A stretch of DNA of 64,000 nucleotides from Achromobacter pulmonis (GTDB taxonomy: Bacteria > Pseudomonadota > Gammaproteobacteria > Burkholderiales > Burkholderiaceae_B), in assembly GCF_002885955.2 (NCBI RefSeq), contig NZ_POQS01000006.1, forward strand, positions 112,888-176,887. Direction: 5' to 3'. The notes beneath the pieces were generated by a model, which had not been told where the DNA came from, ran no database searches, and saw only the letters and a program-made list of their open reading frames with translations. The position numbers and the translations under genes are program-made. Positions 23,410 through 31,481 of the stretch are shown here, one piece after another (within the stretch, counting starts at the first letter, position 1; every line of letters starts with the position of its first letter).

Positions 23410-24930
23410 TCATTGATTGAGAGGGTCGGGGCTGCCGCCCCCGTCAGATCTCGTCGCCTTGCCGGCGCTGGTCGTGTACCGAGGATCGCTATCGAACACA
23501 AAGCCCTCGGCGTCGGCCGTGTCGTTGTCGGCACGAATCTCCGCCGCAATGTGGTCCGGATCGTCGCCCTTCTTGAGGATGATTGACGACCGGCTGGAAA
23601 AGCCGCTTCGCACCGATTCCTTGTCGGCCTGCGCGTCCTGCACGGGGTTGAAGTACGGCCAGCCCTGGGGCACCCACAGCACGCGCAACCATTCACGGCG
23701 GCGGCGGTGGAAATCTGGCATGGGGAACGTGCCGGAAAGCGCCAGGGCGTCGATCCAGGCATTCCAGACGGGGCGGCAGAGCTGATGGATCACGCAGTGC
23801 CATTGGTATTGCTCGATGAGCCGATGAAACTCGTTGACCACCACCCGCAGCGTCCGATCGCTGATGCCGCGCAGGTCGCCAGTTGCGATCTCGTAAGGCA
23901 CGCCGACAGAAGCAAACGCCCCCATCAACTGTTGCCGCATGAACCCTTCGTAGTTGTCGCCGGCATCTGGCGGGCTGGAGAATGTCACTGCTTCGCCGGG
24001 TGCCAATTCCTGCATGGTGCCGGGCTCCATGGAGACGAGCGGCGTGCCATCGTCATCAATCTCATAGCCGTCAGACTCCCCCGTAAGCGGGTTATTCGGG
24101 TCGGCGTCAGGGTCGGGCTTCGTGATGAAACCAGCAAAGAGGTTTGACACCTCCTGCCGATACATGACAGCGTCGTCCAAGTTGTCGATGGATTTCAGAC
24201 GGAGCAAGACGGTAGCCAGAGCGGTTACCCCCCGCACCTGTCCAGGCCGCAGCATCGGATACGCGTGGATAACCTGGTCGGCTGGCACCCTGACGATGTC
24301 CTGGCCTGCCGCACTGCGGCCAAATTCGCCAGGATGACGACGCCACAGGTGATAGGCAGTACGCCGTCCGATGGCATCGAATTCCACGCCATTGACGATC
24401 TCGCCGCCGTGCGGCAAGGTAGACGACCGCTCGACCGGCAGTTGGTCGCCTTCCATCTGCTGCAATTGCAGTGGTACGGATAACCCGTCCTGCGGCCGCC
24501 GTGGACGCAAACGGAACAGAGTTTCACCATCCTGGAAGATGCTGCGCACGGCCAGCGCCTGCATCCCGTAAAAATCCAGTCGACCGTCGGCGTCGGCCTC
24601 CTGCACCCAGTCGGCCCACAGCTCCTTCAGCGCCCGCCGGATGTCGGGGTCCGGGTGCTTGGGGTACGGCTGGATCCCCGTGCCGATCACGTTGGATACC
24701 CAGCGTGTGGTCGCAGTCAACGCCCATGGGTCATTGCGCACGGCGTCGCGCGCCCGACGACGCTGCAGGCCCAGGTTTTGCGTCGCCGCGGCGTTCGGCC
24801 CAGCCCCCGAGGGATTCCAGTTCCGCGCCCGGCTGCCCGTGGCGCTGCCGCTTTCGTAGCTACTGCTCATCTGCGCGCTAAGGCGACGAGGCACAAGCAG
24901 ACTGGAACCACGATGTTTCAGATAGCTCAT
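23410..24930 (-). CDS. B: Portal protein (lambda B-like)
   Basis: A 506-aa protein. It contains NDPWALTATTRWVSNVIGTG, QDGETLFRLRPR and GRRTAYHLWRRHPGEF, characteristic of the lambda-family phage portal. Twelve copies form the DNA channel at the capsid vertex. It overlaps W by four bases upstream. The downstream protease follows, as in lambda. Confidence 0.92.
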   Translation of the reverse strand: MSYLKHRGSSLLVPRRLSAQMSSSYESGSATGSRARNWNPSGAGPNAAATQNLGLQRRRARDAVRNDPWALTATTRWVSNVIGTGIQPYPKHPDPDIRRALKELWADWVQEADADGRLDFYGMQALAVRSIFQDGETLFRLRPRRPQDGLSVPLQLQQMEGDQLPVERSSTLPHGGEIVNGVEFDAIGRRTAYHLWRRHPGEFGRSAAGQDIVRVPADQVIHAYPMLRPGQVRGVTALATVLLRLKSIDNLDDAVMYRQEVSNLFAGFITKPDPDADPNNPLTGESDGYEIDDDGTPLVSMEPGTMQELAPGEAVTFSSPPDAGDNYEGFMRQQLMGAFASVGVPYEIATGDLRGISDRTLRVVVNEFHRLIEQYQWHCVIHQLCRPVWNAWIDALALSGTFPMPDFHRRRREWLRVLWVPQGWPYFNPVQDAQADKESVRSGFSSRSSIILKKGDDPDHIAAEIRADNDTADAEGFVFDSDPRYTTSAGKATRSDGGGSPDPLNQ

Positions 24931-25133
24931 CGGATCCCCTTGCCAGCGTTGCGCAGCCTGAACTGCCGCGGGCGCCCCTTTCCTTTGCTCAGTTCCCGCT
25001 CCACATGGGCGCGGGCGCGCATCAATTCGTCCGTACTGCGAAAGCGCACGCGCTTGCCGTCGTACTGGACCTCCAGTTGGCTGTTCGCTATCGCGCGATC
25101 CAGCCTTTCCAGGTCCGCCTGGGTGTATGCCAT
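24927..25133 (-). CDS. W: Head-tail connector protein gpW
   Basis: A 68-aa protein starting MAYTQADLERLDRAIANSQL, with FRSTDELMRARAHVERELSK. Size and motifs are those of lambda W (68 aa), a small helical protein that binds below the portal to stabilise packaged heads. It lies between the terminase large subunit and the portal, as in lambda. Confidence 0.9.
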   Translation of the reverse strand: MAYTQADLERLDRAIANSQLEVQYDGKRVRFRSTDELMRARAHVERELSKGKGRPRQFRLRNAGKGIR

Positions 25134-25164
25134 GACCTTGCCCTATTGGTTTCTGTTCTGCGGC

Positions 25165-27231
25165 CTACCTGCGCCCCCTGAGGTAGCTGGAAGCCGCAAC
25201 TCGCCGGCGCGCCGGTTTGACAGCCGGCACGGCACGCGCCGCTGGCGCCGCAGGCGCGGTCTTCGCCGAGGTGGCTGGCCGTGTGGTTGATTGCGGCGGC
25301 GGGTCTGCCTCTTCGTCCCGCGGTGGCGGTAATGCATCGAGCTTTGCCGCCATGGCGTCCCACCAGGCTTCCGTCTTGCGAGACAGGCTCAGATGCTCTG
25401 CCACCCATAGCGCATACACCGCGCAGTCCAGTGCTTCGACGCGCTTGCGTAGCGCCGTCCACAGCGTTCGAACACCCGTAGCAGTCTTCCGAGATACTCG
25501 CGCCTCGCCTGAGAACTGGCGGAACCACTCGTCCGACATATCCTCGGAAAGGTGGACATAGCCTGGGCCTGGCGTTTCGATAGCGAGACGGCTGTGCAGC
25601 AGATCCTTGGCTAGGTTCGTGCCGACGTGCCACAGGATCACGCCCTTCTTGATCCGCTTCCCTCGCCAGTCGATATCCACCTGGCCGGCTCCATCCTTGA
25701 TGGCCTTCTCGCCGAAGGGGCGACCGCGGACGGCAAAGACCCGGCGCGCCTTGTTTCGGCGCGCGAAGTCGTAAACCGCATTCGAATGGTGCCCGCCGCT
25801 GTCGATGGCCGTGGCGTAGATGCTCATCTGTTGGCCGCCTTCATGCTGGAAGCGACGCTCGAACAGATACGCCGCCACGTTCGACCAGACCTCGTCCTCC
25901 GCCGGGTTGCCGTGGAATATCTGGTGATCGACGGTCCACATTTCACCGCCACGACCAAATCCCCAGACGCCAACCTCCACCCGATTTCCCTGCGTGTCGC
26001 AACCCGCAAGCAGCAACACGCAGCCCATCGGAACAAGGTTCTCGGCCAAGCCGGGAAGCCTGTAGGCTTCGATCTCGGCCCGGCGCTTCAGCTCGTCCGC
26101 TTCGATCTTCTCGACTTCGCCCTCCCAGGCCTGGCCCAGGGTGGTATTCCAGAAGGTCTTCAGCGGTTCGTCGTCACCCAGCTTCGCCTTGGCGTAGGCC
26201 TCCTGGAATTCGCGCACAAGCTTGGCCCAACTGACCATGGGGCTGTACGCGGTCCACACATGGAACGCGACGCGGCGATGCGCCGGTATGACTTCGCCAG
26301 CGGCGTTGCGAAATACGCCGTCGCGGTCGATGGTGGTGCCGTCTGAGCCGTACCAGAACCCGGCTTCCGATGCCTCCAGGTACTCGCTCTGCGTGATAAG
26401 GCAGCCGCAGTGCGGGCATAGGTGCTTCACCGATTCCGGATCACCATCGACCCACTTGAACCCATGCGGTTCGTCCTTGCCCCCCCAGGTCAGCGCATGA
26501 TGCTCGTCGCAGTGGGGGCAGGTGATGTGATAGTCGTATCGCGCATCGGCGCCGGCTGCACGCTTATCCATCAGGCAGGTCTCTTTCAGCTTCGGCGTGG
26601 ATCCGACCACCATCTTGGGGAACGTTGCGCCCTCGAGGCGCTTGGCTGCCAACTGGCCGGGGTCGCCTTCGCCGTCGATGTTCGAATCGAACGAGCTGAA
26701 TTCGTCCAGGTACGCAACGCCGATGGATAGTCGCCGGTAGTTGTCGCCCGACCGCCCCCCGCGAAGATGCAGCACACTGCCGCGAAACTTCTTTACCAGC
26801 AGCGTGTTGTCTTTATGCCGAGCCAGCCGTGTCGGGAAGATCGGATGCATGACCGTCACGTCCCGCAGCATCGGCTCCAGCTCGGTCTTGACGAACTCGT
26901 CGCGCGCGCTGTCTGTCGGCTGCCACAGCGCCTGATTGCGCCGCTTGTGTTCAGCGAAATAGCCAACAGCCGCCAGCAGGATCTTGGTGTACCCGACGCG
27001 GGCCGACTTGATTACGTCGACCTCGTGCACGTCGTCGCTGCCGACGCAGGCGAGGATGGCCCGCTGAAACGGCCAGGCCTCCCAGCGCTGCTCGACATAT
27101 GACGATTCCGCCGATAGATAGAAATGGCGCTCGGCCCATTCGCGCAGCGTCATGGGCTCCGGAGCGGCGAAGGATGCAAGCCCGCGTCTCAGCGCGCGCG
27201 CGACCGCGGCGCGATTGGACTCTACGAGCAT
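25165..27231 (-). CDS. A: Terminase large subunit (gpA family)
   Basis: A 688-aa protein. The N-terminal ATPase has SARVGYTKILLAAVGYF in the Walker A position, and other family blocks such as YLDEFSSFDSNIDGEGDPGQ and GVWGFGRGGEMWTVDHQIF are visible. CPHCDEHHAL and HLCPHCGCL are zinc-ribbon-like pairs found in this family. It packages DNA and cuts cos ends. The size matches gpA (641 aa) plus a Pro/Ala-rich C-terminal extension ending SSYLRGRR. The start overlaps the small subunit stop. Confidence 0.93.
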   Translation of the reverse strand: MLVESNRAAVARALRRGLASFAAPEPMTLREWAERHFYLSAESSYVEQRWEAWPFQRAILACVGSDDVHEVDVIKSARVGYTKILLAAVGYFAEHKRRNQALWQPTDSARDEFVKTELEPMLRDVTVMHPIFPTRLARHKDNTLLVKKFRGSVLHLRGGRSGDNYRRLSIGVAYLDEFSSFDSNIDGEGDPGQLAAKRLEGATFPKMVVGSTPKLKETCLMDKRAAGADARYDYHITCPHCDEHHALTWGGKDEPHGFKWVDGDPESVKHLCPHCGCLITQSEYLEASEAGFWYGSDGTTIDRDGVFRNAAGEVIPAHRRVAFHVWTAYSPMVSWAKLVREFQEAYAKAKLGDDEPLKTFWNTTLGQAWEGEVEKIEADELKRRAEIEAYRLPGLAENLVPMGCVLLLAGCDTQGNRVEVGVWGFGRGGEMWTVDHQIFHGNPAEDEVWSNVAAYLFERRFQHEGGQQMSIYATAIDSGGHHSNAVYDFARRNKARRVFAVRGRPFGEKAIKDGAGQVDIDWRGKRIKKGVILWHVGTNLAKDLLHSRLAIETPGPGYVHLSEDMSDEWFRQFSGEARVSRKTATGVRTLWTALRKRVEALDCAVYALWVAEHLSLSRKTEAWWDAMAAKLDALPPPRDEEADPPPQSTTRPATSAKTAPAAPAARAVPAVKPARRRVAASSYLRGRR

Positions 27232-27728
27232 TACTCACCCTCGTTCTCTTCGTCAGCCTCCAGGTCTTCCAGCGACAGGGATGCAACCGCATTGCGGGCC
27301 TTGGCAAGCTCGCGCCGCACGATGGTCAGATCCGCATCAGTCAGATTCGGCAGCCGGCGCTTCAACGCCGTCGGAATCGCATCCATAGCGGCGCTGACCT
27401 TTGTTCCAGCCCGCGTCAGCACATCCTCCAGCACACTGACTGGGGCAAGTTCGCCGCGCGCAACCGCGTTCTCCATCTCGATTTTGTCCGCCTGCGCTGC
27501 ATACAGCCGCGCCTTCTCCTCGGCAGGATCGAGCGTTCTGGTTTCCTCGCCAGCGTGGCGTCCGGCTGCTACGTCTCGAATGTGCCCGCAGTAGGACAGC
27601 AGCCAGTTGCCCAACGTGTCGCCCGCGACCATGACGCCACGCATGAGCAAACCGCTTACGGCAGGCTGCGTGATGCCGACCAGTTGCCCGAACCGGGCCT
27701 GGGTCGTCTTCTTGTCAAGGTCGATCAT
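27231..27728 (-). CDS. Nu1: Terminase small subunit (Nu1-like)
   Basis: A 165-aa protein. The N terminus has a helix-turn-helix (QARFGQLVGITQPAVSGLLM), then a helical dimerisation region and an acidic C terminus (EDLEADEENEGE). This fits Nu1-type DNA recognition subunits (lambda 181 aa). It binds the cos region and recruits gpA, whose gene follows with a one-base overlap. No close identity to lambda Nu1 is claimed. Confidence 0.8.
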   Translation of the reverse strand: MIDLDKKTTQARFGQLVGITQPAVSGLLMRGVMVAGDTLGNWLLSYCGHIRDVAAGRHAGEETRTLDPAEEKARLYAAQADKIEMENAVARGELAPVSVLEDVLTRAGTKVSAAMDAIPTALKRRLPNLTDADLTIVRRELAKARNAVASLSLEDLEADEENEGE

Positions 27729-28513
27729 CTTGCGGTGGACAGGGCCAGGTCTAAGGCGGTGGAAAACTCAGCGTCGTAGCGTTCGCCGTAGACCGCCTCG
27801 GCCGTCTCGTAGAAGGGGAAACGTTGCGTATATGACGGCTGGGCCACTGCCAACAGAACCGGCTTCACATCGGCGCCATGCGTGCCCGTCTTCTGCCACA
27901 CGCCGGCGGCCAGCCGCTGCTCGCGGTTGCCAGACATAGACCCCTTGCCGCGCGAAACGAAGTACTGCACGCCGTTGATGCGCTTGTAGCCTTCGGCCGT
28001 CCTTCCCACCTTCGCCGTTCGAGCGCGGCTGCGGGGCGTAGAGTTCGCCCGGTAGCCCTGCTCGCCGAAGGCCTGGAGGTATGAGAGCAATCGCACGATC
28101 TGGCCGCGCGACATGTTGCCGTAGGCGTCGATCTCGGCGGCCGCCGCCGGCACCGTATAGGCGCCGGCAGGCAATCCGACCCGAGAAAGCGCCCGCTCGG
28201 AACGCTTGAATCGGCGGCCGCCGCCCAGCACCTGGGGCGGCAAGTACTTGTCAGCAGAAAGGCCCTTGCCGGCGCCGTCGCGGTAGTCGACGGTGGCCAC
28301 CAGGTTGTCCTTGGTGGCCCGGGTCAACCGCAAGGCGCGCATCGTGTATGGCGTCGGCCGGTCGAATACTTCGCCGGTAACGCGAGCCAGCGCGTCCAGG
28401 ATGTGCTGCCCAACCCGGTTCAACGCCAGCGACGTGGCGTATGGCAACTGACGCTGGGCCTGGCCGAAGAAATCCACGCCCTCCCTCATCGACGAGTGAT
28501 GGCGCAGCTTCAT
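27725..28513 (-). CDS. Phage structural protein, possibly minor tail protein Z-like
   Basis: A 262-aa basic protein. It starts MKLRHHSSMREGVDFFGQAQ, with GAGGG before the ATG. The N-terminal segment (LPYATSLALNRVGQHILDAL) resembles the helical start of lambda-type Z proteins, whose gene in lambda lies between FII and U. Here no gene occupies that place. This one instead precedes the terminase small subunit, overlapping it by four bases. It is the first gene of the late operon, next to the putative cos region. The assignment is uncertain. Confidence 0.5.
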   Translation of the reverse strand: MKLRHHSSMREGVDFFGQAQRQLPYATSLALNRVGQHILDALARVTGEVFDRPTPYTMRALRLTRATKDNLVATVDYRDGAGKGLSADKYLPPQVLGGGRRFKRSERALSRVGLPAGAYTVPAAAAEIDAYGNMSRGQIVRLLSYLQAFGEQGYRANSTPRSRARTAKVGRTAEGYKRINGVQYFVSRGKGSMSGNREQRLAAGVWQKTGTHGADVKPVLLAVAQPSYTQRFPFYETAEAVYGERYDAEFSTALDLALSTAR

Positions 28514-28821
28514 AAAGCCCTCAGATATAAGCCCGCCGCCGAGGGAAATTCTCGGAGGGACACATTCAACGGCGGCCGGAAGCCCGCATGAATCGCGGCT
28601 TGGAGGCCGAAATTATTATTACCCCCCCTTAGCGCGCCCGTGACTAGCGAGCGTTCGGGGTTCGAATTACCCTTACCGGACCGATTTTCGGAGGGGCCCC
28701 CGGGTTTTCCCTATAAAGCCATCCCCTTTTATTGAAGGCCCGGGCCGCCTCGCTGCCCTTGCCGGTCAATCAGGAGATTCGCAGCGGGACGTGACCGCTC
28801 CTCAGAGCAGCCACATTTATG
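28514..28821. other. Gene-free region upstream of the terminase operon; candidate cos region
   Basis: No supported gene lies here. It holds GC blocks, an AT patch (AATTATTATT at 28611-28620) and a GAGGGGCCCCCGGG block at 28691-28704, about 180 bp upstream of the first late gene. In lambda-type phages the cohesive-end site lies about 190 bp upstream of Nu1. The cut position cannot be fixed by eye. Confidence 0.35.
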
Positions 28822-28849
28822 TTGTGTATTCGTGTGTATTGTGTATAAT
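28822..28849 (+). promoter_or_regulatory. Promoter of hicAB
   Basis: -35 TTGTGT (28822-28827), 16-bp spacer, -10 TATAAT (28844-28849). Transcription would start at about 28856, essentially at the hicA ATG (28857). Confidence 0.6.
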
Positions 28850-28855
28850 TACACA
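28840..28855. promoter_or_regulatory. Palindromic operator overlapping the hicAB -10
   Basis: TGTGTA-TAAT-TACACA is a perfect inverted repeat with 6-bp arms enclosing the -10. It is a likely autoregulatory site for HicB or the HicAB complex. Confidence 0.55.
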
Positions 28856-28856
28856 C

Positions 28857-29039
28857 ATGAACAGCGCAGACCTCATCAAGCAACTGAAAGCCGACGGCTG
28901 GTATCACGTGCACACCGTGGGTTCACACCACCAGTTCAAGCACCCCACCAAGCCCGGCAAGGTCACCGTGCCGCATCCCAAGAAGGACTTGCCGATAGCG
29001 ACACAGCGCAGCATCCTCAAGCAAGCCGGCCTGCGATAA
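28857..29039 (+). CDS. hicA: HicA-type toxin (mRNA interferase)
   Basis: A 60-aa protein starting MNSADLIKQLKADGWYHVHT. It has the family core GSHHQFKHPTKPGKVTVPHP with the catalytic His, and ends IATQRSILKQAGLR. HicA folds like a double-stranded-RNA binding domain and cleaves mRNA. An upstream frame start (28791) is not used, because the -10 promoter lies inside it. No ribosome site is visible, which fits a leaderless start. The cognate antitoxin gene follows 24 bp downstream. Confidence 0.92.
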   Translation: MNSADLIKQLKADGWYHVHTVGSHHQFKHPTKPGKVTVPHPKKDLPIATQRSILKQAGLR

Positions 29040-29063
29040 GCAGGCCATTACAGGAGAAACCGA

Positions 29064-29480
29064 ATGCTCTACCCGATCCACGTAGATAAGGACGAAGGCA
29101 GCGCCTACGGGGCGTCCTTCCCCGACTTCCCCGGCTGCTTTGCAGCGGCCGACGAACTCCAAGATCTTCCGCGCGCAGCGCAGGAAGCTGTTGAAGCTCA
29201 CTTCTTCGGTGAGACCGAAGGCATCCCGGCCCCGTCTACTCCCGAAGCCTGGGCCAACCACGAAGATTTCCAAGGTGGCTACTGGATGATGGTCGATATC
29301 GACCTGTCCAAGATCAGTACCAAGGCCGTGCGGCTCAACATCAGCCTGCCCGAAAACCTTGTTCACCGCATCGACGAGATGGCAAAGTCGCGCCACCTTT
29401 CGCGCTCGGCATTCCTGGCTATGGCGGCCGAACACGAAATGGTCTCCATGGCCACAGAACGCTCTATGGCGCACGCGTAG
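29064..29480 (+). CDS. hicB: HicB-type antitoxin with ribbon-helix-helix domain
   Basis: A 138-aa protein. The N-terminal partial RNase H fold has FPDFPGCFAAADE, the HicB signature. The C-terminal half is a ribbon-helix-helix (VRLNISLPENLVHRIDEMAK) that would bind the palindrome at 28840-28855. GGAGAAACC precedes the ATG. It neutralises HicA by direct binding. The pair sits in opposite orientation to the late genes and is probably expressed in the lysogen. Confidence 0.92.
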   Translation: MLYPIHVDKDEGSAYGASFPDFPGCFAAADELQDLPRAAQEAVEAHFFGETEGIPAPSTPEAWANHEDFQGGYWMMVDIDLSKISTKAVRLNISLPENLVHRIDEMAKSRHLSRSAFLAMAAEHEMVSMATERSMAHA

Positions 29481-29501
29481 CCCGCTATAGCCGCAATACA
29501 C

Positions 29502-29535
29502 AAAGCCCCGACCGGACTATCCGTATCGGGGCTTT
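29502..29535. terminator. Terminator after hicAB
   Basis: A 10-bp stem AAAGCCCCGA / TCGGGGCTTT with a 14-base loop. It has A and T ends on both sides and would end hicAB transcription and act against the converging minus-strand genes. Confidence 0.75.
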
Positions 29536-29543
29536 CGATTATC

Positions 29544-29616
29544 TGGAGCGGACAGAGGGAATCGAACCCTCGCTGCGCGGCTTGGAAGGCCGGCGGCTCA
29601 CCATGAGCATGCCCGC
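29544..29616 (-). tRNA. tRNA-Gly (anticodon TCC)
   Basis: The minus strand folds into a cloverleaf of 73 nt with encoded CCA. The acceptor stem is GCGGGCA / TGTCCGC (one G-U). The D stem is GCTC/GAGC with a short loop. The anticodon loop is CTTCCAA, and the T arm is GAGGG-TTCGATT-CCCTC. The anticodon stem has a mismatch at its outer pair. It lies inside the prophage. Phage-borne tRNAs may adjust codon supply late in infection. Confidence 0.75.
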
Positions 29617-29692
29617 GGGTTGCGCGGCTGGGATTCGAACCCAGGGACTCCCCAGTATTGGGTGCGCGCCCCACTGGAGAGCCTGTAGCGGC
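29617..29692 (-). tRNA. Degenerate tRNA-like sequence
   Basis: A perfect T arm (CTGGG-TTCGAAT-CCCAG) followed by CCGCGCA-A-CC is seen next to tRNA-Gly on the same strand. However, no matching 5' acceptor strand is evident and the anticodon loop (around AATACTG) is ambiguous. It may be a decayed tRNA or an atypical one. The exact ends are uncertain. Confidence 0.35.
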
Positions 29693-29822
29693 ATCACCCT
29701 TCGTCCAGACCTTTCGGCATCTCGGGCACCGCGCAAGAACGCAGAACCCGCCACTGGCGCAGCGGCGGGCCTCGAAATGGCCAGAAACTGGCCTCACTAT
29801 GTAAAGCTGATTCGCACGCCGC

Positions 29823-30548
29823 TCAGTCGGAGATGCCGTCGACGGTCTTTTTCACAAAGTCCAGGGAGGGCTTCTGCGTTCCGGCAACGCGAAGCGTGAT
29901 CGACTTATCGCCGCTACGCCAACGCACCATAGTCATTTCCTCCTTGTCCTCCGGACGAACGAGGCGCGTAGCGATTGCACCTCGCTCGATACCGCCAGCC
30001 GAAATTCGCACGTTCACATCGTCCGCGGATGTGAGGTTGACCATGCCGCCCTTGCTCAGCAGTTCTTCCGACAGGATGACCGGTCCCACATCCGCGCAAC
30101 TGAACACCCGAATTTGGCCCGTTAGCTTGCCATCCACTTCGACACCACTGGGGGTGCTCTGCAGCAAACCGCATTGGCCCAACAGCCCCCTCGATATGTC
30201 GGCGGGAATGACCCAGGACGAATTCAGATTCTCGGGAAGGGTGCCGCGGGCCTTGGCGAGTTGGTCGATACGTTCCTGCATGGGTTTGAATGAACGCTCG
30301 ACAACAGGCAACGAATCGAGATCCGAGACGATGCTCGACTTGAGAGTACGGCTTGCAGCTTTGGCCGAGTCCGCCTGGTGCTTATCCCAAACTGCTCTTG
30401 CATCGCTTGGCATGTTGGCGGGCGGCTTGATCTCGCTCCGCGCGGGAAACTCGGTCGGCACCGCAGCCGCCGCATATGCAACTGCTCCGGCCGACTGCAG
30501 TATTCCAGCGACGAGAGCGAAAACAACTACTTTGAAACTATTGCGCAT
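29823..30548 (-). CDS. Secreted/periplasmic hypothetical protein, 241 aa
   Basis: Starts MRNSFKVVVFALVAGILQSA, with AAGGGAAG before the ATG at 30548. An N-terminal signal peptide probably ends near AYAAAA. The mature part is soluble, with a helical region and a beta-rich C-terminal half with two Cys (LGQCGLL, RVFSCADV). It lies 10 bp after a second secreted protein gene on the same strand. The location, between early operon and late genes and beside tRNA-Gly and hicAB, is typical for lysogenic conversion cargo. No family recognised. Confidence 0.7.
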   Translation of the reverse strand: MRNSFKVVVFALVAGILQSAGAVAYAAAAVPTEFPARSEIKPPANMPSDARAVWDKHQADSAKAASRTLKSSIVSDLDSLPVVERSFKPMQERIDQLAKARGTLPENLNSSWVIPADISRGLLGQCGLLQSTPSGVEVDGKLTGQIRVFSCADVGPVILSEELLSKGGMVNLTSADDVNVRISAGGIERGAIATRLVRPEDKEEMTMVRWRSGDKSITLRVAGTQKPSLDFVKKTVDGISD

Positions 30549-30558
30549 CTGACTTCCC

Positions 30559-31014
30559 TTAAAAGCTGCAGTTGTCGGCGAACGTATGCACGCAATCTTC
30601 GAGATCGTCCGTCGCTCCGCCAAAACTGTTCGGGCAATGCATGGCGATTAGGGCCCACCCCTCATCCTCATCGGTCCTCGGAGCCGGCTGAATTTGATGG
30701 AAGCCTTCAACCTGCCAAAAACCTTCTCCCGCAGCGAACCATGATACCGCAGCGGATCGCCACGTCACGGCAGGACCAGCGCTCACAAAGACCTGGTTGA
30801 AGTCGTCCAGATTCACCTGGTATGACTGCGTGTACAGATTCCAGTACGAAGCTCCGCCAGTGTCCCAGGATATGGATTCGTTGTTGATGCAGTTGGCCCG
30901 GGAGAACATGCTCATGTTCCACACGGGGATTTCCTTGTTCGGATCTGCCGCAGTAGCGGCGCCCACCAATCCCAAGCCGAGCAGGCACCCGATAATCAGA
31001 CTGCGAAACTTCAT
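30559..31014 (-). CDS. Secreted/periplasmic hypothetical protein, 151 aa
   Basis: Starts MKFRSLIIGCLLGLGLVGAA, with GGAGG six bases before the ATG at 31014. The signal peptide probably ends at ATAA. The mature protein is rich in aromatic residues and has four Cys (RANCINNE, AMHCPNSF, DLEDCVHT, DNCSF), consistent with disulphides in the periplasm or outside. It is first in a two-gene unit with 29823-30548. I do not recognise the family. A secreted cysteine-containing product of a prophage is a candidate host-interaction factor, but no toxin motif is visible. Confidence 0.7.
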   Translation of the reverse strand: MKFRSLIIGCLLGLGLVGAATAADPNKEIPVWNMSMFSRANCINNESISWDTGGASYWNLYTQSYQVNLDDFNQVFVSAGPAVTWRSAAVSWFAAGEGFWQVEGFHQIQPAPRTDEDEGWALIAMHCPNSFGGATDDLEDCVHTFADNCSF

Positions 31015-31136
31015 TTGCAACCTCCAAAAAAAACGTCCCTGACTTTTGGCCGGGGACGAAATAGAACCGAACAGGATTGTTCCTCACTAGGGTTGGACGT
31101 TGCGGACAAACGGCCATCTAGCTGGAGAATGCAAAA

Positions 31137-31165
31137 AGCCCGCCGGCTTTCACGCGGCGGGCTTC
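31137..31165. terminator. Terminator at the end of the minus-strand early operon
   Basis: A 10-bp stem AAGCCCGCCG / CGGCGGGCTT with A-rich and T-rich flanks. It lies downstream (minus strand) of the gene ending at 31239 and upstream of the secreted pair, and marks the early/late boundary. A Q-type antiterminator could act across it. Confidence 0.65.
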
Positions 31166-31238
31166 TTATTTGCATTTCGTACAGGCGCACCTGTGGACGG
31201 ACAAATTGTCCCAGATCACGTCCCACTTTGCGAGAACT

Positions 31239-31481
31239 TCATGTCCCACTTTTCCAGCGATAGCACAACGAATTGCGCACACCGCTTCGGGTTGGGCGCC
31301 GCAGGATATGGCCTGCTTCCGCCAACTGCGCCAATACGCGGGTAATGGCCTTGCGATCACGCTCACGCTCGCGTGGGGCCAGTTCCCGCGCCCCCGTTGC
31401 ATGCCGCACCAGTTCGACCATCCTGAAATCCCGCCCCGGGTAGGCCGCCATCAACCCGATAATTTCCTTAGCAAACTTCAC
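31239..31481 (-). CDS. Small winged-helix-like hypothetical protein, 80 aa
   Basis: Starts MKFAKEIIGLMAAYPGRDFR. The sequence has the pattern of a winged helix: GRDFRMVELVRHATG, then RKAITRVLAQLAEAGHILRR. It is likely DNA-binding. It overlaps the upstream gene by 14 bases and is the last gene of the early operon. It could modulate late expression. No specific family assigned. Confidence 0.6.
   Translation of the reverse strand: MKFAKEIIGLMAAYPGRDFRMVELVRHATGARELAPRERERDRKAITRVLAQLAEAGHILRRPTRSGVRNSLCYRWKSGT

Noticed and set aside
28801..28856. TGTGTATT repeats as a CRISPR or iteron array
   Set aside because: Only short alternating runs around a promoter. No regular spacers.
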